Under the pieces are notes generated by a model that made no database searches, had not been told where the DNA came from, and was given only the letters and a program-made list of their open reading frames with translations. A DNA stretch of 64,000 nt from Rapana venosa (Eukaryota; Mollusca; Gastropoda; Neogastropoda; Muricidae). The DNA is taken from assembly GCA_028751875.1 (NCBI GenBank), contig CM054138.1, positions 36,220,273 to 36,284,272 of the forward strand, written 5' to 3'. Positions 1-51,933 of this stretch are shown in pieces (positions within the stretch are counted from its first letter, which is position 1; every line of letters begins with the position of its first letter). Position numbers and translations under genes: made by a program.

Positions 1-2227
1 TCTTTGGTTTAAATTACATTTTTTAAAAAGCTGGACTTGATTGTGTTGAAACAATACACAAGAACAAACCTCAATACTTTGTTTGAATAATACATCCCAG
101 CCTGAGAGCTACAGATGCCTGCAATTTTAGACAGGTGTGACACAAGTTCTCTGGGTAATGACATGTTGACTCTTCAGTTGAAGCTTTCCCACTGAACCCA
201 AAGCATTCTTTGCTCTGGGAAAGGTGAAGGGAATAAAAGTCCTTTCATCCACCTTGAAAACAAGCTACTGTATCACGATTCAGAGGTTTTCATTTCAGAC
301 TAATGTAACTAGCTCACAATTTACTCTTCTTTCAGTAATTGTACATTTTGGAGATATTCTTTTTTAATTTTTTTAAATAGATACAGCAAAGGAAAGGGGG
401 AAAAATAAGTATCAGAGTACAATTTGCAAAGGTTGTTTCCATCTAAGTCTTACATTATTTCAGAAGGATCATTTTTAGAAGGAAGAAATTATTTTTGAAG
501 GAAAGAAGCATAGACCTTAACAAAAAGTGTTTGAAAAAATAGGAACAGATATAACAGTTTTGAAAAAGGGTAAAATGTTTTGCAGCATTGGTTGAGAGAA
601 TAAATCAAAGAATCATTGTTAAAATAAATGATTGACAGTGGAACTTTCACAGCGACAGAGAAACTGGTTAGTATAGTGTGTTGATAGGGGCTAGTTCTTC
701 AGTGGGCAAAATCATTACTGAAAACAACAGGTCTCCACTCAGAATTAGATGGTGGCCATGCAGCAGTGTTCCTTGCAATCTGGAAGGGATATTCATCTTT
801 GAATTAATTTCTTTTATCTCAAAACCCATCTCTAAAATCCAATAGAGATTTCCAACTTCTGACTCCAACTTTCCTATCCAATTTAGCATTCTCCATCACT
901 AGAAATACGTTTTGGAGTATTGTTTGGAGATTGCATTCTATATATCATATTTTATTACCGATTAATTAAAATATGAACAAGGAAAACTAAGCCCACCTTG
1001 CCCTACCAATGTGGTGACTGAAATGAATGCTGCACTTCAATCTTCACAGTCAGAACATTTCTGAGCCAGGGGTTATGTCGACAATTCCACAGGAAAATTC
1101 ACTTTTACTTCAGACTTGTTTTGCTGCTGTTCTTCTTGATGTTGGCCTCAGATCTCTATTACTATAAAATGTGCAAATGTTCTTCTTGATGTTGGCACTG
1201 GATTTCTACTACTATAAAATGTGCATATTTTCTTTCAGTCTGTGGCATGTTTGCAAGGATACGTATTTACAAAGACAAAACACCAAACTGTTGATTTCTT
1301 CCCCTTGTATGTTCTCAAGTCTATTTTCTGAGAAACACACTTGATATAAAAGTAGTTTAAAAGTGCGCAACATCTTAACCTAAACTTGTCTTCTCCATGA
1401 CTGATTGCACAGCTGCCTTGCCTAAGATAAAACTGCTGGTACTGTCAAATGTTTAGAGAAAGGAAATCAAAGAGGACTGACTCTAAAAGAATGCCAACTA
1501 CACAATATAAGTGACCTTCAGCCCATTTTAAAATCAATAACAAGACCATGAATCTTGTCAGGAAAGAAGATCACTCATACGGACAATACAATTCTCATAT
1601 ATCATCCCCTCATATGTTACAAGCACTCCACAGTTCTGCCCTGCAGATTTTTACAGATGTTTTTCTCTGTCACCACAGTAATCTATACCTCCTGGGGAAG
1701 TCCCTTAACTGGCTCTGCTTCTTCTCTTTCTTCCTGTGGAACAAGTTGGCATGCCAATGATAAATCATGCAGTTTCCATATGCATAAATTAGTGAAAAAT
1801 ATGAACACAGACATATTACAAACAGAACATGGCCATATTTCAAATGCATTCCTTTGAAGATTTTTTTAAAATGCACATCAGAAAAATTGTTGAATCACTT
1901 GAAAAACAAATGACACAAATGATGGACAACAAATTAGTAATGAAAAATAAAACTGCAAACAAATCAGATCAATAAACACATCAAAACAAAACAAAACAAA
2001 ATCACAATAAAAACATACCCCCAAAATCAAACAAATGAATATAGAAGTTTTTTTAAAAAAAGGAACAAGAAAAATGGTTGTCTCCATTCAAAAATAAGAC
2101 ACATATCAAAACAGACTACCAAAAAAGAGAGAAAAGTTTGGATATTCTCTGAGATAAATTAATATCATGAACTTCAACAATGAGGCAAACACACAATCTA
2201 TGGCTATCACTTTGCTCTTTCTTTTTC
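1..2227. other. AT-rich non-coding DNA
   Basis: No exon, RNA gene or known repeat recognised apart from the duplication at 1129-1230. On the expected gene direction this would be a later calpain intron or 3' region. No convincing penta-EF-hand codons were seen. Confidence 0.6.
1129..1230. repeat. 50-bp tandem duplication
   Basis: GTTCTTCTTGATGTTGGC followed by TACTATAAAATGTGCA occurs twice with about 50 bp spacing and a few substitutions. Confidence 0.8.
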
Positions 2228-2418
2228 TACAATTTGTGCTTCCTCCACTTGACCTTTCTCCACTTGACCTTTCTCCACATGACCTTCCTCTACATGAACT
2301 TTCTCCACATGACCTTCCTCCACATGACCTCTCTACAAATGACCTTCCTCCACATTCCTTTACATGACCTTCCTCCACATAACCTTTCTACACATGACCA
2401 TCCACCACATGACCTTCA
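2228..2418. repeat. 15-bp minisatellite
   Basis: About 13 units related to CCACATGACCTTCCT, with first units reading CCACTTGACCTTTCT. The 15-bp period keeps both strands open for translation, which explains the Leu/Pro- and Gly/Arg-rich pseudo-ORFs here. Confidence 0.88.
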
Positions 2419-2879
2419 CTGAATAATGATCCAATGAGATGATTAAAAACTAGCAGACACAGCTGCCACAATGCAAAGAAACTTATGGACCCAAGATTAA
2501 CAGCTGCGGACAACATTGTGGACATAAACATTTTTTTTTTCAATTTTCTACCGATAATTTATCAAGTAAAAATCTATTTTCACCATTTCAATACTATATA
2601 CGTTATTGCAGTAATGAAAAGTAATAAAAAGAGATTGTTACCCGAATCTGTTTTTAAAAAAAAGTATCAACTTCATAGACATTCATGAGGATCTCTTTTT
2701 CTTCACAAAAGGTCAGTAATTGCCAAAATGCTCCTATTCTATTACTGTTACTGTAACGTCTCTGTGACCATGTTGGCTATAGATGTGATTCAGAGATAAA
2801 ATTGCATTGGCCCACTGGCAGGGACAAAACATCATTTCAAATTTACACCTACATCCAGAGCACTGTTTTTTCCCTTCCT

Positions 2880-3165
2880 GGGATAGCTCAGTGGTCGGAG
2901 CACTCGTTTTCCCCCAGCCAAGTTAAGCAGCGTCGAGTGTGGTTACCAGTTAGATTGGTAACCATTTTGCGCGCCTTGGCTTCAGTACAGTTCCCCCAGT
3001 TCACCCAGCTGTAAATGGGTACCTGTCTCTTTAGGGTCAGGGAAGGTAAAGCAGCGAGGGAGAGGAGATGGGCGCCACCCTCAATATGCTGGCCCCTGGA
3101 GAAGTGAGGTCTCTGATGCTTCACTCCTCTATGACATTATAGACATCCTTTACCTTTAACTATGA
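2880..3165 (+). mobile_element. SINE family A copy
   Basis: Starts GGGATAGCTCAGTGGTCGG, a tRNA-like A box, followed by GGTTACCAGTTAGATTGG. The body contains GGGCGCCACCCTCAATATGC, and the tail is made of CCTTT-like repeats. A second copy lies inverted at 14756-15044, and the matching ends define the element at about 285-290 bp. Confidence 0.8.
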
Positions 3166-4689
3166 CATCCTTTTCCTTCAACTCCCATCAACACATATTA
3201 CTGACAACAACTTTTCAAATAAATATGAGACAAGATGCACGCATGAAATTGATGGGTGCACATGTGCGCGCACTCGCACACACATACATTCCATGTACCC
3301 ACACCGCCCATTTTCCTTAGCAACACACACAATTTTCAAATCATCAGCCTTGATCACAGTGAAGATGCACCCATCAACAAGCCAAATTCACGAGAGAGAA
3401 AAAAAAGACAAAAAAAAGATCACATGCCAAGACAACCTGACCACCTCGACCTGTGAGAGCCATGCAGACGTATAATGATACCATTAGTTGACACAAAGCC
3501 CACGCACGACTCAAGGCCTCATTCAAAGAAGACCGACATACAGACAACTGCAAGATTATATATAGACACAGGCCTGCACAGAGAAACCAAGATCAAATGG
3601 CAAGCAGCAAAACCGCAAACCGTTCACAGATACAGCCGACAGTGCAACTTACTCGCCGGCCCGGTTTCCCCTAAACACAGAGAAACAGTACGCCCGTTGT
3701 TGCTTCATTTCTTCCATGATCAACCATTTTCTATACTTATTACATAATATAGTAAAGGGACAAGGGGGAGGGGGGGGGGGTGAAAAGTGCCAAGACTACT
3801 CCGACAATAGTCTACTGACATTCCTCTCTCTCTCTCCCCCTCTTTCTCTCTCTCACGCACACAGATTTCTAATAGCATGTAATGTGAAAAAGACGTTAAA
3901 TCAAAGTATACTCAGATTTTGGTGTGTGACAGGCACAGAAGAATAACCTTATATGCAAGATCAGTAATGGCACACAAATGGGCAAAAAACACAGACTGAG
4001 TAAAAGAACAAACACTTTTTTTTACAAAATAAAAAAACAAAATCAAAGAAAACTCAAAAACAAAAGCTAAAAGAACGAAATTGCAATACAAACTAAAACA
4101 GTAAGTTAAAACAAAACCCCACTTTTTTTAAAATTGAAAAAACAAATCATCAAAGGACAATCATAACGAAGAGTTAAAGAACAAAACTGAAAATACAAAC
4201 TAAAACACATTCCAGTAAAGACAAAAATCAGATAATACAGTTTCGCAAAACCTGGGCAAGTCATAAACACCTCCAAGTAAGCCATAAACATTTCAACAAT
4301 TATTCACAGCAAAGTTTATCTCTAAATTCAATGTAGTGTACATTTCAAAAAACCCCCCACATCTCTATGATAAGTCAATCTTACTCAACTTACAGAAAAT
4401 ATGTAAAACTGTCAAGAGAAAAAATGACAGCGACATACAAAAGCAATGAACAAACTATAAAATGACTAATGTGTAGAAAAAACCTCGAAAGACATTCATC
4501 TTAACTCCTAGCATATATATATATTCTGTACAGAGAGACCTGAACAGATGGGGGTTTGTTGTTGAAAAGCTAGCAGGGTGTGAACTATCTATGAACTTCA
4601 CAAAAATATTCTTTGCCGGAAATGTAGCTGCTGACTGGATGTCTTGTCAGAGAGTACGTCTTTCTTCTTTTTCTTTGTTTGTTTTTGTT

Positions 4690-4900
4690 CTTTTATTTCA
4701 AGGATAAATGAATAAGCATTTATGTAATTTTTTACATCCAGTCCCCGAGTGTTGGGTAAATTTTGTCATCCATTCCCACTGGTACACAATGGCCTCCTCT
4801 TCTGAAAAGTGGAACAGGTTACAACATGTGTGCAAGATCTTATGCGTGTGTTCGCACACAGGATGTTAGTTTATAGTCTCATCTGAAGGACACTTTGGGG
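4690..4900 (-). mobile_element. SINE family B' (short-tail variant), truncated
   Basis: Shares the family B core (GAGGAGGCCATTGTGTACC, CATACGCACAcgaa-like segment) but ends with the alternative tail GGGGACTGGATGTAAAAAA followed by a CCTTGAAATAAAAG end, seen reversed at 4690-4745. The head is missing. Confidence 0.65.
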
Positions 4901-5017
4901 TGTTACCTATCTACTTCAGCAACAGGGTGGAATCAATACATTTCAGAACCTTTACCTCTGTTTGTAAATAAACACTTGAAAGGAAACATTGTGCAATTTC
5001 AGTTTGTCTACTTGGGG

Positions 5018-5440
5018 TGGGGGCTGGATAGCTGTGTGGTGTGGTCAGAGCATGGAGCTCCTGGTCTGATGGCCTGGGTTGGAGCCACCAGTTAGATGCT
5101 CGTTCCAGGGGATATTTCCCCTGGCGTTGACATCATTACTACGTCAACTCCACTCCCCTGAAAATCCTTCAGGTGAGACTATAAACTGAGGCCCAATGTG
5201 TAAATACACCCAGAACATCGTGCATACATGTTAAAAACCTGTTTTGCCTTTCGGAAGAGTAGGCCATTGCATGCTGGTAGGAACAGACAACAAAATTTCA
5301 AAAACGCCTGCACACTGGCATCATGTTTAGACACACCCCAAAACTGGAATGCACCTACCTCAATGGTGAGTAAACAGTTGCATATATACAAATCTCAACA
5401 TTGGTGAATCTCAGTGCTCTAGTCAAGGAATGAAAAGAAA
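5018..5440 (+). mobile_element. SINE family B copy (long tail)
   Basis: tRNA-like head (GGATAGCTGTGTGGTGTGG..GGTTGGAGCCACC), then the core CCCTGGCGTTGACATCATTA, ACTATAAACTGAGG and GAGTAGGCCATTG. The tail is TGCACCTACCTCAATGGTGAG and TCAGTGCTCTAGTCAAGGAA. The core and tail recur at 28.5, 33.5 and 41.9 kb. Confidence 0.78.
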
Positions 5441-6392
5441 ATTTGGTTATTACTTAGAACATATTGAAAACTATATTTTTGTGATTTATAATGCAACAAC
5501 TTAAAGAAATGCACTTAAAACGCTTGAGCAAACCATGCAAACATGCGCATGCAAACACAGGGCCCCCCCCCCCCTTCCCATCTCATCACAATCGCTTCAG
5601 TACCAACTCTTGTCAAACCACTGTAAACATAACAACCTGAAAATAGATAGGGCCTCATGAGGAAGGAAGACACATTCATTCTTCATTTTTTGGGGGTTGT
5701 TATTGAGTTGATATCAACCATTCAATTCAGTGATAAGAAGGGGCTTCATTGATATCTAACCCAGGGTATAAAGTATCGTATATGGTGTATTAATGTCACA
5801 CCTCAGAGCAAACACCGATTTAACTATTTCATAATTATTATACATGCATAGAAGCTCTTTGATAACCATATCCACTCATACAAAACTAAGGGGAGGGGAG
5901 GGGGGAGGGGAGGGGGGAGGGAAGATGGGGAGGGGGCATGGGAGAAGTAAGGTCACAAAATCCCCTGGAGGTAAGATCAACTGACAAACTGTACAGACAC
6001 AATTCAGTTACATTAAGTCTTCGCATGCATGTAGAATTACTGGTTTTATGCCAACCCATTTAGTGTGTGTGTGTGTGTATGTGTTTGTGTGTGTGTGCAT
6101 GCTTGTGGGTGTGGGCATGACCGCATAGGAATAAGAAGCCCGTATGCCCACACACACACACATTTAATGTATGGACATGCTGTGTAAATGGGCACAACTG
6201 TCAATTCACATGTAATGGGAAACCACAAACAGATCAATAAACAAATAAGGGCCATAATTAGAAAAAGGGAGGAAACTCAAACGCAGCAGCAAATATGGAG
6301 GGACATTCTTCAACGGCTCCAGTAACGTCAACCATCCAGTCAACCAGGGAACGCCTGTTATGTGCGCACACGCTTCACGGCCAGCAAAATAC

Positions 6393-6554
6393 CTGCCGCT
6401 GTCTCATCACGGAGGCAACTGGACCCCCGTGCAAGTGGGGTGGCATGGAGGCGACGGGGGCCACATGAATGGGTGTGATTTGTTCCCGGGCATCAGCAGG
6501 GGGGACACCCGTTTGATACCCCACAACCCACCATAGAAAGAAAGCAAAGAGACA
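6393..6554 (-). CDS. candidate 162-nt cassette exon with hydrophobic and Pro-rich segment
   Basis: Open from acceptor cttgccttcag to donor CGGCAG|gtattt, exactly 54 codons, phase 0 at both ends, so it can follow calpain exon 11 directly. The predicted peptide starts with a hydrophobic run (CLFAFFLWWVVG), then YQTGVPPADAREQITP and APVASMPPHLHGGPVASVMR. Base composition (GC-rich, third-position C/G) stands out from the AT-rich surroundings. A hydrophobic insert is known in one insect calpain (CalpA), but homology is not claimed. It could also be an exon of another gene or a non-coding GC island. Confidence 0.42.
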
Positions 6555-6820
6555 CTGAAGGCAAGACACTGGTATCACAACAACAACAAAAGCCAATTTA
6601 GCCTAAGGATGAGTCAGGAATAAACTAAATAAATAACTACAACAGCGAAGTATTGACACTGAAAGCAAATTAGATCAACTAACCATCAAACTATCTGCAA
6701 CTAAACAGGAAATCACATCAGGAGATTGAGCACAATGCTTAAGAAAACACAATATATCAAGGGAGACTTGTCACTGGAGAAAAGGGGAAAGACCTAAATA
6801 ACTGAAATAAAAGAAAGCTA

Positions 6821-6831
6821 GAGTGAGAGAG

Positions 6832-6884
<53 letters not shown>
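6821..6884. repeat. (GA)n microsatellite with inverted (CT) partner
   Basis: A GA run followed 8 bp later by CTCTCTCTTTCTCACTCTCT (6890-6913), which could pair with it as a hairpin, then CA-rich DNA. Confidence 0.85.
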
Positions 6885-7333
6885 TTCATCTCTCTCTCTT
6901 TCTCACTCTCTCTTGCTCACATATTCATACACGCACACACACACATAAACGCACACACACAACACACACCCTACAACTTACTAGCACCTTAAATATGTGC
7001 AGCAAAGGAAGAACTATCATCTAGTGTTTAAGACTGTACTGACATCATATAAACTGCCAGCGATAACAATAAAATAATTTCAACAATGGAAATGCATTCA
7101 ATGAACACTAAGCACCGGTCTTGGCATCAAGCTGAAAACAGGCAGTTCACCATTTCGTCACAGACACAGAACAGAAACCATATTCATTCACAGCCAATCT
7201 CAAAGGACGCTGTGACATCACATACATTAGCGCTTTAGGGAATAACAGACACAATGCAAAAGACTACACCTGTTTTCTGGACACAAAAGTAGGGTCTCAA
7301 ATTATCTAGCATTGGTTCATCACTCACGTTTAA

Positions 7334-8041
7334 CCTCTTAACTGCCCAGTGCAAGTGCACCCTATATGCCGGGGAATAAAATTCTTATGTACCACTGCTA
7401 TGTTCATATCCCTCTTACTCAGAAACTACTACATGAATATTCCTGATAGTCTACACAATGACAGTATATATATCGTAGATTACTTCGAGGCAAGCTCAAA
7501 TTAGTTAGCATGATATTTCACTGCGAAAATATATTTAAAATATAAAAAATCGACCATAAATATGATTTCTTCATCACCACTGTCATTCGAGTACCCCCCA
7601 TCTCAATAATGTCAAACATATGTCTAGGCCAAATCTCATTCATTGTTTTTTAAATACACGATCTCCTGAATCATACGTGATCGTTTTCATCAATGTTAGG
7701 TAAATCTAGAGTTTTATTTGCCACTTTTACAGCTGTGTAAAGTTATTTATGCCTTCAACAAGAAGTGTCAGCAATTTTGAACAAGAACTTCCAAAGCAGT
7801 CATGCATAAAAACACAAAATACGAGCGAAAAAACGATCGTTTTTGCCACGGTTTTTGCAGCTCGATGTTGCCAAGCAACAGGAGAGTGACCTCCATTAAT
7901 TTTGGAGTTGTTTCCCTTTAACTGTAGTCAAGGAAGCAGGCTTGTTTACTTCGGTTCAACACCCCGGAAATTTTCCGGGTTGTTGGCGTATAGGGTGCAC
8001 GTTTAGCCCCGGAGAATTTCCGGGGTAAGGCAGTCTAGTGG
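7334..8041. mobile_element. piggyBac-like non-autonomous DNA transposon (MITE)
   Basis: About 708 bp without an ORF. The left end after TTAA is CCTCTTAACTGCC and the right end reversed is CCACTAGACTGCC, flanked by TTAT, consistent with 13-bp terminal inverted repeats and a TTAA target duplication with one change. Subterminal inverted repeats GTGCACCCTATA(T/C)GCC lie near both ends (about 7358 and 7986). CC...GG ends with TTAA insertion are diagnostic of the piggyBac superfamily. The right end also holds a palindromic CCGGAAATTTTCCGG and a partner copy 30 bp away. Confidence 0.75.
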
Positions 8042-8139
8042 TTATAGAAATGTACTTCCAGTCTCTATTCTTTGCTTATTTTTAATTAAACAAGAGGAAA
8101 AGTGACAGTCCTGGTGCTACTCCTAAGAAGACTGAAATT

Positions 8140-8500
8140 TACTGTGATTGATGGATGCTATGCCAAGAGGTAAAGACCATCTGGCTTCAATACTGTGGGT
8201 CCATGAAGACACTGGTTCAAATCTCAGCTGTGTCTGGTGAATTAAAGGGTGGGGATTTTTTATGATCTCTCGGGTCAACTTCAAGTGCAGACCTGCCAGT
8301 GCCTTAATTTTCTTTGTGCAGGAGATCAAATATGCACATTAAGATCCTGTAATTCATGTCAGCATTTGGTGGGTTACAGAAACACAAAGATCCCCAACAT
8401 GCGACCTGTACAATGAAATGAGCTGTTCTGCTGAGGTGTTGGCTGAGGTCCGCAGATGGACCTTCTGCAAAATTACAGGCACAGGAGAAGAAGACCAGGC
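8140..8500 (+). mobile_element. SINE family C copy
   Basis: Starts near ATGCCAAGAGGTAAAGACC with GGTTCAAATCTCAGC (B-box-like at about 8213). It contains GGTGAATTAAAGGGTGGGGA, GCAGACCTGCCAGTGCCTTA, AATTCATGTCAGCATTTGG and ACCTTCTGCAAAATTACAGG. Shares this order with copies at 21793 and 22820. Confidence 0.75.
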
Positions 8501-8501
8501 A

Positions 8502-10867
8502 CTATACACCCCACGGTCAGGGAACAAAGAGGGGAGAGGAGAGACTGTGATTCTTTATGACCTGAAGCATGGAATCTGCTGATAGAGATACTCACTTGTG
8601 CTCTATCTACAACAATCTGAAGTAGTCAGAGTGACAATGGCTTAGAGCTTGCAGAGAGGACTAACAAAGCTATCAAGCACTGGAAACATGTTTAGCATCA
8701 TCTTTTTAAAGTAAAATGTCATAACAAATTAGATTTGAGCTATATTTTTAGAAAACACAAACTGCACAATTTTTTTCTGACATTTTACTTGTAACAGTGT
8801 TCTTTTTAAGTTGTTTTACTGCAATATTAGTTTGTTTAAAGGTGGTTTTTTTCATGCTTCATTTCTACCTCTGTCCGTGCATGCCCATGCGTGTGCATGT
8901 GTGTGTATTGTGTCTGTGTGTTCGTTTGCATGCAAACACTCAAGAGTGAATATGCATGTAAATAAATGTTTTAATAATGCATGTATACACATATCAGCAC
9001 CCTGAAAAATTGTAGCACACACTTTCAGTCTGCATACAATTTAAACCCCTTTACCAGCTGCATACGGTATGCACAAATACACTTCAAGAACAAAAATGAT
9101 GTTGCAACTGTTAGGATAACTTGTTTCTACAGTTAACAACATGCACAATAACATCAGTGCAGCATTTTTCTCATTCAGGTATTCAAGAACAAAGCATTCA
9201 CACACATACACACACAAATCCAGAACTGTGAAAGTTTGTGTAAAAAGTCATGCAATAAACAATAGGATTTTATATTTTAAAAAAACACAAACAAAACCCA
9301 TTCCTCCCTTCCTTGAGCAGAAACAGTGCACATATAATCCAAAATCCTCTCGATCTAACATTATTATTGTTTTCCAAGATCATCTTTCTGTTGTTCTTTT
9401 TCTGTGTCTTGGTTGTTTTAGTTCAATGATAAATCATTGAATCAAGATGCTGTAATTGTCTCCATTTTCCTGTTGTTTCTTTGTTGTTTTTTCCCCCATG
9501 AGAGATCAAAAGGTAAAGATAATTATGATCAAGGATGTACTAGTGACAAACCATATCAAAATGTTTTATTTTGTTCCCGAGTCCGCCCCCGCCCCCCCCC
9601 CCCAAAAAAAAAAACAACAAAAAACCCTTTAAAAAAAAGAAGAAAATCTTAATCTGATAAGCAATCCGCAAATGCTTCCCAATATGGAAAAGAAAACCAT
9701 AACAGGAAAGATGAATGGTTTGGATCAAACCCATCATTGACATTTTGTGACAGTTCACTGGCAAGAAATGGCAGTGACATACCTGACATCTTTGCTTTAT
9801 GAAATACACTGCTGCCATTCAGTCTGATTCTCTTGCCTTAGTATAGATCTGTTTAAAAGGATAAAATGATAAGTTATCTTGGGCATGAACACTTGTATGT
9901 GAGTGAGAGTGAATGAGTGAGTGTATGTGTGTTTGTGTTTCAAGTCTACACATATGTATGACTTTTCATTAAAACTGTATGTATTTGATGAGCATACTGC
10001 AATCAGTGTATTTTTCAAGGCAAATATTGATTTTACACAATACACATTATCATCATGGTGAACACCAAGGCTTTGCTTTGAAATTTGTTTTTAAGTACTA
10101 AAGTTCTCTATCCAACATGGTTTTTGGGAAGAGGGGGAGGGGTTTTGTTGTTGTTGTTTGGTGTGGGGGGTTTTTTGGGGGGAGGGGGGGGGAGGAGGAA
10201 GAGTCTATGGGACTTAAAAAAAAAAAGAAAGCTTTTGCTAGGTCCATGGGTGAACATGACAGAGGGGAAAGGTGGCGGGCAGAAACATCGAGTTGTCTGG
10301 CATGGGGTTGTGTTTGGATGGACTGGGAAGTTTACAAGGAAAAATGATCAGGGAAAAAACTGGGTTAGGGAATAAGCCTGTGTAACAGCCATGTGGAAAT
10401 GGTGAACATTTCATTTCACTTTTAGACTGCTGCAAGTTTAGATGTTTACCCCATGCACCTTCTCAACACGTTTCTGTCTGTAAATGCCAATGTTCTGATA
10501 TTTTGAGTAAAGCTTATACATGCATGCATGATTTCTTTGATACTGTTGAAAACATTCGCAAGATATACTTGGGCATGAGCAACAACAACTGACACCAAAA
10601 ATATAAGCTGATATACATGGTCATGCTATAATCAAATCATAGTGATTATAACAAAAAATAAACCTTTTCATCATGCTCTAGCAATCTCACACACAACAAA
10701 CTGAACAATGTATCAAACAAGAGGGCATGTATCAACAAAATAATCTGTATAATGAATAAGAACCTTAGGGCTGCAAACCATACAAGGACTAAAGGAGCAG
10801 AGAACAGGTAGTGGGTAAGTGGATGAACAACACCACACTGGCTGCAGTCCACCAGAGCACCACTTAC
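8502..10867. other. non-coding DNA
   Basis: Low-complexity poly-A/C, poly-G and T-rich patches (about 9585-9640 and 10130-10200) with no recognised gene or repeat family. Confidence 0.6.
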
Positions 10868-10916
10868 TTTGGGAGTGATTGGAGCTCCGGGCTGGGCAGA
10901 TGGCTGATAACGACGT
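10868..10916 (-). CDS. candidate 49-nt exon, possible calpain linker
   Basis: A short GC-rich island lies between a good acceptor (ttgtagcgcag) and a perfect donor (CCCAAA|gtaagt) on the minus strand, on the side where further calpain exons are expected. Read in phase 1 it gives RRYQPSAQPGAPITPK, a proline-rich linker-like peptide. However, exon 11 ends in phase 0, which would give a different reading (TSLSAICPARSSNHSQ). The phase conflict means it is either an alternative exon, an exon joined through an unseen one, or chance. Confidence 0.25.
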
Positions 10917-11605
10917 CTGCGCTACAATTACATAAGCAAACAAAAGATAGGAGACCACGTGCTGACGCATCACTGAACCAAACAAAAGGCAGCCATGGGA
11001 GGACAGTGCTGACTCATGTACATACACACTGCGTAATAAGAGTCGACAACACAATACACCAGGTTGATGCAAAATCATCATAACACATGATGTGTAGGTG
11101 TAAAATCATAACAAATGATATAACTGATTTCTGATCTAAAACCTGTGATCACAAAAAGATGTTATTGACTTCTATTCCAACTGTTGAGACTGCATTATCT
11201 AATGCCTGAGATATGAACTGAGATGGCACTCTTGCCTCTCACAAAACCATATGCATTCTATCTACCTCCAGACATGCTTGGGTCTTATCATGAGGTTTAC
11301 AATTTTAAAAAAATATAAACAATGAAGCTCTGCTCGAATGCCTGATAAAATAAAATTCTATCTGCAACATCAACTTTTTTTCTTCCGAGGGGGGAGGGGG
11401 GGGGGGGGGGGGGGGGGGGAGTATCATTAAGCACATTTGATAAAAATCCACTTTTACCATACACAGCTCCCTCTGTTGTCAGGAACATACATCATGACAG
11501 ACACTCTCAACAGCTTTCTGTCAAAGGGCTTCAGATACAATCAGGAACATTACAGCTAACAATATTCAGCACATGACAGTGTATACTTTCTGACTTTCCT
11601 TCCCA

Positions 11606-11665
11606 TTCAATACCCTATTTCTGAAGTCCTAGCATTCAATACCCTATTTCTGAAGTCCTAGACTT
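11606..11665. repeat. 30-bp perfect tandem duplication
   Basis: ATTCAATACCCTATTTCTGA plus AGTCCTAG is present twice in a row without change, so the duplication looks recent. Confidence 0.85.
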
Positions 11666-13041
11666 TATTTCTTTGGCATATGGTTCTATTCAGGATTCAG
11701 ACCCACAGCAAAGCTGTAATCAATCTACTACAAATAATGCACACATAAACCTGCAATGTCAAACCAAATCCCCCCACCTCCCCCTCCACAATCCACACCC
11801 AAGAAAGATGTATACCACCCAACTGATTTCAATCCCATCTACTCCTCTGCTATGAATATGAACAATACTGTCTTCTAACAAACCAATAAAAAAACACAAA
11901 GGTAATAGATACACTGATGGGTATGTAGACACACACACACACACACACACAAGCTAGGCACAAAACACTGTGGAGTCTTTACAGACTGACAAGGGAGCAC
12001 AGGTCACAAACATAGACAAGCTTGGGAGAATACAGTCAGTCATCCCAGACACAGTAAGCTGGAACGAGTGTGCTGTGCTACCTTCAGCTGTGAAAAGCTA
12101 CATGTATACACTATGGCAAACTTGACATAGTCACACTAGACTCAAGACACTGGGACATCACACTCAGGACCCATCACAAACCAGCCAACAACAGTGCACA
12201 TGTAAACAACACACCACCCACATCAAAATGACTCTGGGATAAAAAGTGAATCTGTGAAAAGTAAGTAGTGCACATAAAATCTCTGTCAACAGAGCAGGTG
12301 TACATTAGTTTTAAAATACGTTTAATCACAATCATCATAAATCAAATGGAAAATAAGGAATGTTTTAATCACACAATGATAAATACACATATTGATAAAT
12401 ACTATACAATTATACAAAAGTATTTATAATTATAAAACAGAGACATGGTGATGATACTATACACAAGTTCTGATTTTCTTCTCTAGCTTGACAAAAAAAT
12501 TTATAGATCATATTCTACACAGGCAGAGAAAGATTTTTTTGTCTAAAAGCCAATTCAAAGCAGGATATCAATATTCTTTGATATATACAAAAAGCCAGAC
12601 AGCAACAGTATCACAATTCCATGTGGCTATGAAGCATACAAACCTTTCTACATATTGACTACTGCTCACAGTAACTAATGTCTACAAGGCAAAAGGAAAG
12701 CATACTTTGTCTATCTTCATTATGAAAGATGGAGGTAATCATTAAAGATATCAGAGGGTTTTTTCTGCACAAGAAACAGTGTGTGCTTTGTGCAAACACC
12801 AAGAAAAAAAAAGTTTAAGAAAAGAAAAAAGCCCAATTAAGATTTTAAATGTGCAGAGATAAAAATCATGTATTTTTGTGCCTGAAAAAGAAAGACAACT
12901 TTTTTTGTGATTCATCAAAGTTAAGGTGAAAAAGCTGGTGATAAGAAAAAAATGTTGGATCAGGACACAATCATTAAAAAAATGTTGGATCAGTCGGACA
13001 CATACTATAATCAACACCAAGTTAGGACAGGTGCCACTTAC

Positions 13042-51933
<38,892 letters not shown>

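Noticed and set aside
668..889. 73-codon minus-strand ORF near the left edge
   Set aside because: Checked as a possible calpain C-terminal exon. It has no EF-hand loop pattern and no flanking splice sites that fit.
10713..11081. 122-codon minus-strand ORF
   Set aside because: No family resemblance and composition like its surroundings. Only the 49-nt island inside it has splice signals, noted separately.
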